From positions 124,001 to 188,000 of the forward strand of contig JAHIXK010000017.1 of NCBI GenBank assembly GCA_018815245.1: a stretch of 64,000 nucleotides of DNA. The letters are read 5' to 3'. The notes below the pieces were generated by a model. That model did not search any database, was not told the origin of the DNA, and saw only the letters and a list, made by a program, of their open reading frames with translations. Positions 58,942-64,000 of the stretch are shown here, piece by piece. A program made the position numbers and the translations under genes. The DNA comes from Gammaproteobacteria bacterium. Its GTDB lineage: Bacteria; Pseudomonadota; Gammaproteobacteria; Burkholderiales; Burkholderiaceae_B. Each line of letters opens with the position of its first letter. The first letter of the stretch is position 1.

Positions 58942-59790
58942 ATGAGCGATCGTTTCCTAAGCATTTCTCAAGTCCAGATGCGTTTTGAGCGCAATGGCAT
59001 CGTGAACCCTGTGTTGAAAGACATCAACCTGGAAGTAAACCGCGGTGAATACATTTCACTGATCGGCCACTCGGGCTGCGGAAAATCGACCGTGCTCAAC
59101 ATCATCGCCGGTTTGCTGACCGCCAGTGAAGGCGTGGTGATTGTCGACAACAGGGAAGTGAATGCGCCGGGTCCCGACCGGGCACTGGTGTTTCAAAACC
59201 ATTCATTGTTGCCCTGGCTTACCGTCTACCAAAACGTTGAACTGGCCGTTGAAAAAATATTCAAGGGCAAGAAAAGCAAAAAGGAACAACGTGAATGGAT
59301 TTTGCACAACCTGGACATGGTGAACATGAGCCATGCCCTGGATCGCCTGCCCTCTGAAATTTCAGGTGGCATGAAGCAGCGTGTGGGTATTGCCCGTGCA
59401 CTGGCCATGGAACCCAAGGTGCTTTTGCTGGACGAGCCTTTTGGTGCGCTCGACGCACTCACCCGCGCCCATCTGCAAGATGAAGTCATGCGTATTCAGA
59501 ACGAATTGAAAAACACCGTGGTCATGATTACGCACGATGTAGACGAAGCAGTGTTGTTGTCCGATCGCATCGTGATGATGACCAATGGCCCTTCTGCCAC
59601 CATCGGTCAAATTCTGGACATCGACCTGCCCCGCCCCCGTGACCGTTTGGCACTGGCCGACGACCCCACCTACAACCGCTACCGCCATGAGGTGCTCAGC
59701 TTTCTGCACGAGAAGCAACGCAAGGTGGAAAGCATCGGCAAACTGCGTGAGCAAAAAAAAGCGGGGGATAAGCAAACCGCATCTGCTTAA
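58942..59790 (+). CDS. nrtD: Nitrate-type ABC transporter ATPase
   Basis: The ATG at 58942 has AAGGAG in front and is preferred to an upstream frame inside the permease gene. The 282-residue ATPase has Walker A GHSGCGKST (about 42-50), the Q-loop VFQNHSLLPWL, the signature SGGMKQRVGIARAL and Walker B VLLLDEPFGALD, plus the switch His in MITHDVDEAVLLSDRIVMM. It lacks the NrtA-like C-terminal domain of cyanobacterial NrtC, so it corresponds to NrtD/CmpD or NasD. Last gene of the operon. Confidence 0.92.
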   Translation: MSDRFLSISQVQMRFERNGIVNPVLKDINLEVNRGEYISLIGHSGCGKSTVLNIIAGLLTASEGVVIVDNREVNAPGPDRALVFQNHSLLPWLTVYQNVELAVEKIFKGKKSKKEQREWILHNLDMVNMSHALDRLPSEISGGMKQRVGIARALAMEPKVLLLDEPFGALDALTRAHLQDEVMRIQNELKNTVVMITHDVDEAVLLSDRIVMMTNGPSATIGQILDIDLPRPRDRLALADDPTYNRYRHEVLSFLHEKQRKVESIGKLREQKKAGDKQTASA

Positions 59791-59803
59791 AACCACTCGG
59801 CAC

Positions 59804-59846
59804 AAAAAAACCGCTGCGGCATTAACAATGCGCAGCGGTTTTTTTA
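59804..59846 (+). terminator. Terminator of the nitrate ABC operon
   Basis: ACCGCTGCG (59810-59818) pairs with CGCAGCGGT (59831-59839), followed by a T-run and preceded by an A-run. Confidence 0.88.
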
Positions 59847-60002
59847 TTCAACACAGGGTAAATCCCGACCCCAAATAGTGCATCAAAGCCCCTCGATAAG
59901 GGTTTGCTCCTATTCAGTTACCGTTGGGCGGCAATCACAATGCAGGTTCGAAAAGTAAAACCACAACAACAGTCGAAAGCTACATCAATTTAAGGAGGCA
60001 AA

Positions 60003-61121
60003 ATGACTGATTCAGTGAACAACCAGAAGCGCCGTGATTTTATCAAAGGCTCATCCGTGGCCGCAGTGGGCGCAGGCGCCATGGCGTTCCCCATGATTTC
60101 TACTGCTCAAACAGTGAACATGCGTTTTCAGAGCACATGGCCCCAGAAAGACATTTTTCACGAATACGCAGTTGACTTTGCAGAAAAAGTGAACGGCATG
60201 GCCGGTGGCCGCCTGAAAATTGAAGTACTGCCCGCTGGTTCAGTGGTAAAGCCTTTTGACTTGCTGGATGCGGTAAGCAAGGGTACTTTGGACGGTGGTC
60301 ACGGCGTGATCGCTTACTGGTACGGCAAGAACGCAGCTGTTGCACTGTGGGGTTCAGGCCCATCGTTCGGTATGGACGCAAACATGTTGCTGGCCTGGCA
60401 CTACTTCGGCGGTGGCAAGGAATTGCTGGACGAAATTTACAGCAGCCTGAACATGGATGTGGTGTCTTTGATGTACGGCCCAATGCCAACACAGCCCCTG
60501 GGCTGGTTCAAAAAGCCTGTGACCAAACCTGAAGACTTGAAAGGCCTGAAGTTCCGTACCGTGGGCTTGTCTGTAGACATGTTCACAAAAATGGGCGTTG
60601 CCGTGAACGCACTGCCAGGTGGCGAAATCGTTCCAGCGATGGACCGTGGCCTGCTGGACGCAGCGGAATTCAACAACGCATCTTCCGATCGTCTGTTGGG
60701 CTTCCCCGATGTGTCCAAAGTGTGCATGCTGCAAAGCTTCCACCAGTCTTCCGAGCAGTTTGAAATTCTGTTCAACAAGACCAAGTACAACAAACTGCCA
60801 GCTGAATTGAAGTCCATCATCCAGGCTGGTGCAGAAGCATCTTCGGCCCAAATGAGCTGGAAAGCAGTAGACCGCTATTCCAAAGACTACCAGGAAATGC
60901 AAGCCAAACAGGGTGTTAAGTTCTTCAAGACGCCAGACAGCATTTTGAAGGCCCAGTTGAAAGCATGGGACGAAGTGACCAAAGAAAAAGCCGCTTCTAA
61001 CCCAATGTTCAAGAAAGTGTTTGAATCGCAGCGTGCATTTGCAGCACGTGCAGCCAAATGGCAAGCCGACACCACTGTTGACTTCAAGATGGCTCAGGCG
61101 TTCTACGCACAGAAGAAGTAA
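60003..61121 (+). CDS. TRAP transporter substrate-binding protein (DctP family)
   Basis: This 372-residue protein has a Tat-type signal (KRRDFIKGSSVAAVGAGAMAFPMISTAQ) and the DctP fold: MRFQSTWPQKDIFHEYAVDFAEKVNGMAGGRLKIEVLPAGSVV, FRTVGLSVDMFTKMGVAVNALPGGEIVPAMDRGLLDAAEFNNASSD (about 185-230). The conserved Arg of FRTVG contacts carboxylate substrates in the family. It resembles the alpha-keto acid and mannitol/chloroaromatic TRAP groups. AAGGAGG precedes the ATG. A terminator follows before the permease genes. Confidence 0.92.
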   Translation: MTDSVNNQKRRDFIKGSSVAAVGAGAMAFPMISTAQTVNMRFQSTWPQKDIFHEYAVDFAEKVNGMAGGRLKIEVLPAGSVVKPFDLLDAVSKGTLDGGHGVIAYWYGKNAAVALWGSGPSFGMDANMLLAWHYFGGGKELLDEIYSSLNMDVVSLMYGPMPTQPLGWFKKPVTKPEDLKGLKFRTVGLSVDMFTKMGVAVNALPGGEIVPAMDRGLLDAAEFNNASSDRLLGFPDVSKVCMLQSFHQSSEQFEILFNKTKYNKLPAELKSIIQAGAEASSAQMSWKAVDRYSKDYQEMQAKQGVKFFKTPDSILKAQLKAWDEVTKEKAASNPMFKKVFESQRAFAARAAKWQADTTVDFKMAQAFYAQKK

Positions 61122-61137
61122 TTAATCCCACGATCAG

Positions 61138-61174
61138 AAGCCAACATCCGCACAACGGGTGTTGGCTTTTTCTT
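61138..61174 (+). terminator. Internal terminator between TRAP binding protein and permeases
   Basis: AAGCCAACA (61138-61146) pairs with TGTTGGCTT (61160-61168) with TTTTCTT after it. Partial read-through would give more binding protein than permease. Confidence 0.8.
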
Positions 61175-61196
61175 AATAGAACCAGAGGTTCACTCC

Positions 61197-61766
61197 ATGT
61201 TAGCTTTTCTCCATTTGGTCGACAAAATTTCAACCAAGGTTGGACACCTGTTCGCCTGGACCATCGTGCTGTTGACCGGTGTTATTGTGTTCGAAGTGTT
61301 CACACGCTACGCCCTGAACAGCCCCAATCCGTGGGTATTTGACGCATCCTATATTCTTTACGGCATCCTGTTCATGATGGCAGGTGCCTACACGCTGGCC
61401 ACCAACGGCCATGTCCGCGGCGACATTCTGTATGGCTTCCTTGAGCCCAGAACGCAGGCCATACTCGACTTGATCTTGTATTTCGTTTTTTTCTTCCCCG
61501 GCATCATCGCATTGACCTACGCGGGTTACACATTCGCTGAAGAAGCCTGGATTATCAAGGAAATGTCGTCCATCACTGCGGATGGTCCTCCCGTTTATCC
61601 CTTCAAAGCATTTATTCCGCTGGCCGGCTTCTTCCTGCTGCTTCAAGGCGCTGTTGAAGTGATCCGCTGCATCATGTGCATCAAAGACGGTGCGTGGCCC
61701 AAGCGGGAAGACGACGTAGAAGAAGTGGATGTAGAGAAGCTGAAAGCTTCACTTGGCAAGAATTAA
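61197..61766 (+). CDS. TRAP transporter small permease (DctQ family)
   Basis: This 189-residue protein has four helices and the DctQ stretch FEVFTRYALNSPNPWVFDASYILYGILFMMAGAYTLATNGHVRGDIL (about 30-78). The C-terminus is acidic and cytosolic (REDDVEEVDVEKL). It pairs with the large permease, which starts 11 bp later. Confidence 0.9.
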   Translation: MLAFLHLVDKISTKVGHLFAWTIVLLTGVIVFEVFTRYALNSPNPWVFDASYILYGILFMMAGAYTLATNGHVRGDILYGFLEPRTQAILDLILYFVFFFPGIIALTYAGYTFAEEAWIIKEMSSITADGPPVYPFKAFIPLAGFFLLLQGAVEVIRCIMCIKDGAWPKREDDVEEVDVEKLKASLGKN

Positions 61767-61777
61767 CAGGATTCATC

Positions 61778-63682
61778 ATGAAAAAAGAACTATATTTTGG
61801 CATTGCCATCATGGCCATGATCCTGATCGGGGTCGCCATTGCAATGCCAGCGCCCTCTGAAATGACCAATGGCCACTTGGGCTTGCTCATGTTGTCACTG
61901 GTGGTGGTTGCCATCATGCTGGGCTTCCCGACCGCATTTACTCTCATGGGCATGGGCGTAATTTTTACCTACTTTGCCTACGATGGAAATATTCAACACA
62001 CGCTGGACCTGATGGTGCAATCCACCTACAAGGTGATGACCAACGATGTGCTTATTTCAGTGCCGTTGTTCGTATTCATGGGTTATTTGGTTGAACGAGC
62101 CAACCTGATCGAAAAACTGTTCAAATCGCTGCACCTTGCCATGGCGCGCTTGCCCGGCGCACTGGGTGTAGCCACTTTGGTAACCTGCGCAATTTTTGCA
62201 ACGGCCACTGGCATCGTGGGCGCGGTCGTTACCTTGATGGGCCTGCTGGCCATGCCGAGCATGATGAAAGCAGGTTACGACACCAAAATGGCAGCCGGTG
62301 CAATTACCGCTGGCGGCTGTCTGGGTATTTTGATTCCCCCTTCAGTACTATTGATTGTGTACGGTGCAACGGCCGGTGTTTCCGTGGTGCAATTGTATGC
62401 AGGTGCATTCTTTCCCGGCTTGATGTTGGCGGGTATGTACATCGCCTACATCATGATTCGCGCGAAGATCAACCCCAAGTGCGCTCCACCCCTGTCTGAA
62501 GAAGACCGCAAAGTAGCGCTTACCCCAGTGTTGGCCTCACTCAGAAACACCTACGGCAGCAGCCGCGCAGTGTCGGCTTTGGTCAATGGCTTGAAAGGTC
62601 GCCGTGAAGGCAACCTGACAGGCGGCCAGGTTGCCAACCAGTTGTTCATTGCCATGTTGCCTGCAATTTTTGCAGCATTCGTTCTGGGACTGGTTTACTC
62701 CTCACTGACAGCCCCCAAACAAGCGGAATTCGACACCTCCAGCCTGGTCAGCTTTGGCGCAAACTACGACAGTGGCACATCCAATTCGTATTCATTCGAC
62801 CTGGCAGAACCCGAAGTAGAGGGTACAACTGGTTTGGCTGAACCAGCCGGTGCAGAAACTGCCAAATCTGCAGCACCAGCCCTGGAAGAGCCAGCTACCG
62901 CAGAAGCCGCTGTTGAAGAAGAATCGCGTTCGGCACCACTGAATTTCTGGATTTCGCTGCTGGTCGTTGCTGCTGTACTGGTTTATTACTACTCTCGCCT
63001 CAGCTTCGAGCGTCTTGAAGTGTTCAAGATGCTGTTGACCTCATTCTTCCCCTTGGCAATTCTGATTCTGGCCGTGTTGGGCAGCATCGTATTTGGCTTC
63101 GCAACCCCCTCAGAAGCCGCTGCAGTTGGGGCATTTGGTGGTTTATTGCTGGCAGCAGGTTATCGCCAGCTCAGCTTCCCTGTGCTACGTGAATCTGCGT
63201 TCCTGACCTCCAAAACAACCGCCATGGTGTGTTGGTTGTTCGTGGGTTCCTCCATTTTCTCGGCAGCCTTCGCGCTGCTGGGTGGCCAGGAACTGGTGGA
63301 AACCTGGGTGCTGTCTTTGGGGCTGACCCCCATTGAATTCCTGTTGTTGTCGCAGGTCATTATTTTCCTGTTGGGCTGGCCACTGGAATGGACAGAGATC
63401 ATCGTGATTTTCATGCCAATCTTTATTCCACTGCTACCCTACTTTGATGTAGACCCGCTGTTCTTCGGCCTGTTGGTGGCCCTGAACCTGCAAACCGCAT
63501 TCCTGTCGCCACCCGTGGCCATGGCAGCGTTCTACCTCAAAGGCGTGTCTCCACCCGGGGTTACATTGAACCAGATCTTCTTGGGCATGATTCCATTCAT
63601 GTTCATCCAGATCTTCGCCATGTTCGTGCTGTATGTATTCCCGCAAATCGGCATGTGGTTGCCAGGCGTGTTGTACAGATAA
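61778..63682 (+). CDS. TRAP transporter large permease (DctM family) with central insertion
   Basis: The ATG at 61778 starts MKKELYFGIAIMAM. The 634-residue protein carries the usual 12 helices, with FIFATATGIVGAVVTLMGLLAMPSMMKAGYD-type and ITAGGCLGILIPPSVLLIVYGATAG motifs. It is about 200 residues longer than typical DctM of about 430. The extra sequence includes a cytosolic stretch near 225-285 and an Ala/Glu/Pro-rich segment near 308-388, followed by one more helix. Related long DctM proteins occur in TRAP systems annotated for mannitol/chloroaromatic compounds. The substrate is probably a carboxylate. Confidence 0.9.
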   Translation: MKKELYFGIAIMAMILIGVAIAMPAPSEMTNGHLGLLMLSLVVVAIMLGFPTAFTLMGMGVIFTYFAYDGNIQHTLDLMVQSTYKVMTNDVLISVPLFVFMGYLVERANLIEKLFKSLHLAMARLPGALGVATLVTCAIFATATGIVGAVVTLMGLLAMPSMMKAGYDTKMAAGAITAGGCLGILIPPSVLLIVYGATAGVSVVQLYAGAFFPGLMLAGMYIAYIMIRAKINPKCAPPLSEEDRKVALTPVLASLRNTYGSSRAVSALVNGLKGRREGNLTGGQVANQLFIAMLPAIFAAFVLGLVYSSLTAPKQAEFDTSSLVSFGANYDSGTSNSYSFDLAEPEVEGTTGLAEPAGAETAKSAAPALEEPATAEAAVEEESRSAPLNFWISLLVVAAVLVYYYSRLSFERLEVFKMLLTSFFPLAILILAVLGSIVFGFATPSEAAAVGAFGGLLLAAGYRQLSFPVLRESAFLTSKTTAMVCWLFVGSSIFSAAFALLGGQELVETWVLSLGLTPIEFLLLSQVIIFLLGWPLEWTEIIVIFMPIFIPLLPYFDVDPLFFGLLVALNLQTAFLSPPVAMAAFYLKGVSPPGVTLNQIFLGMIPFMFIQIFAMFVLYVFPQIGMWLPGVLYR

Positions 63683-63704
63683 GCTGATCAACTGGTTTCA
63701 CACG

Positions 63705-63732
63705 AAAAACCCGCTTTTCAGCGGGTTTTTTG
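63705..63732. terminator. Terminator of the TRAP operon
   Basis: ACCCGC-TTTTCA-GCGGGT with AAAAA before and TTTTTT after forms a clear intrinsic terminator. Confidence 0.88.
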
Positions 63733-63883
63733 TTTTCGGCACAAGATCCCCGAAAGGAATTAACCATTTTTCACATCCAATTCAAAGGATCGATTTAAAT
63801 TTTTTCAATTACATTCTTGATAAGTTGCAAAGTACAACTGCCCTGTTCCCAAGTCTTGTAATTTAAATAGAAAGGTATTCGTC

Positions 63884-64000
63884 ATGACCTCCGCTGACGT
63901 GACCGACAATTCAAATGAGCTCGCGTTCCAGACGCTCCCGGAAATAACACTGGCCGGCGACGTAGAGCCAGATATTCCCTATAAAAATGACGACATCAGC
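63884..64000 (+). CDS. Truncated gene at the window edge, function unknown
   Basis: An ATG at 63884 with AAAGG nine bases upstream opens a frame that runs off the window after 39 codons. The visible N-terminus is acidic and polar (MTSADVTDNSNELAFQTLPE, then ITLAGDVEPDIPYKN), with no signal peptide. Too little is visible to assign a family. Confidence 0.55.
   Translation, partial: MTSADVTDNSNELAFQTLPEITLAGDVEPDIPYKNDDIS

Noticed and set aside
1-64000. CRISPR array, insertion sequence or intact prophage
   Set aside because: No regularly spaced repeats, transposase, integrase or phage structural genes were seen on either strand.

Overview
The window looks like ordinary chromosome from a free-living, aerobic Gram-negative betaproteobacterium of the order Burkholderiales, possibly Limnobacter-like. 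That placement is inferred from protein style, moderate GC, two sigma-54 promoters, a FadL-type outer membrane protein and TRAP and nitrate systems; no marker gene is present to prove it. I see no rRNA, CRISPR array, integrase, transposase or intact prophage. Two tRNA genes are present: Arg-ACG and Ser-CGA.

Layout. 0-2 kb: the end of an SbtA-like bicarbonate transporter, a decayed gene remnant, and metR. 2-12 kb: metE, a thiolase, a Kef-type antiporter with an MscS-type channel, and a leftward pair of a FeeM-like N-acyltransferase and a large EAL phosphodiesterase. 12-16 kb: a putative enoyl reductase/saccharopine-dehydrogenase-like protein, a lipoprotein, a Fur box with two very small genes, and a second lipoprotein. 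16-19 kb: a nitrate transporter with a phosphatase/kinase fusion, behind a sigma-54 promoter and an attenuator leader. 19-23 kb: divergent PhoD-like and PhoX-like phosphatases. 23-28 kb: a hydrolase, a ParD-like/zeta toxin module, and lipoprotein or unknown genes. 28-33.5 kb: a DUF4331 pair, an AGCS symporter, a 42-residue Cys-rich protein, and a FadL-like porin. 33.4-36.7 kb: a Cys-type sulfatase with its formylglycine-generating enzyme. 36.8-45.6 kb: two TetR regulators and a seven-gene operon (GST, SDR, PpiC, HupE/UreJ, DUF3604, metallo-beta-lactamase fold, VOC). 45.6-50 kb: asparaginase, exported MsrB and MsrA, an acyl-CoA ligase, and DoxX. 50-54.5 kb: glpK/glpD with a gamma-glutamylcyclotransferase, and an SDR. 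54.5-56.3 kb: an SDR pseudogene and a FecR-like secreted-adhesin-type protein. 56.3-59.8 kb: a nitrate-type ABC transporter, again behind a sigma-54 promoter and a leader terminator. 60-63.7 kb: a TRAP transporter. The window ends in a truncated gene.

How the parts fit. Nitrogen supply is the clearest theme. Two nitrate-uptake systems 40 kb apart each carry a -24/-12 promoter and a terminator-like hairpin between promoter and start codon. This matches NtrC control plus NasT-type antitermination known from other proteobacterial nas operons. No nitrate or nitrite reductase is in the window. Phosphate and sulfate scavenging (PhoD/PhoX, sulfatase/FGE) and lipid or xenobiotic handling (FadL, acyl-CoA ligase, thiolase, SDRs, GST, TetR) make up much of the rest. 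The least understood block is the TetR-linked operon at 38.0-45.6 kb.
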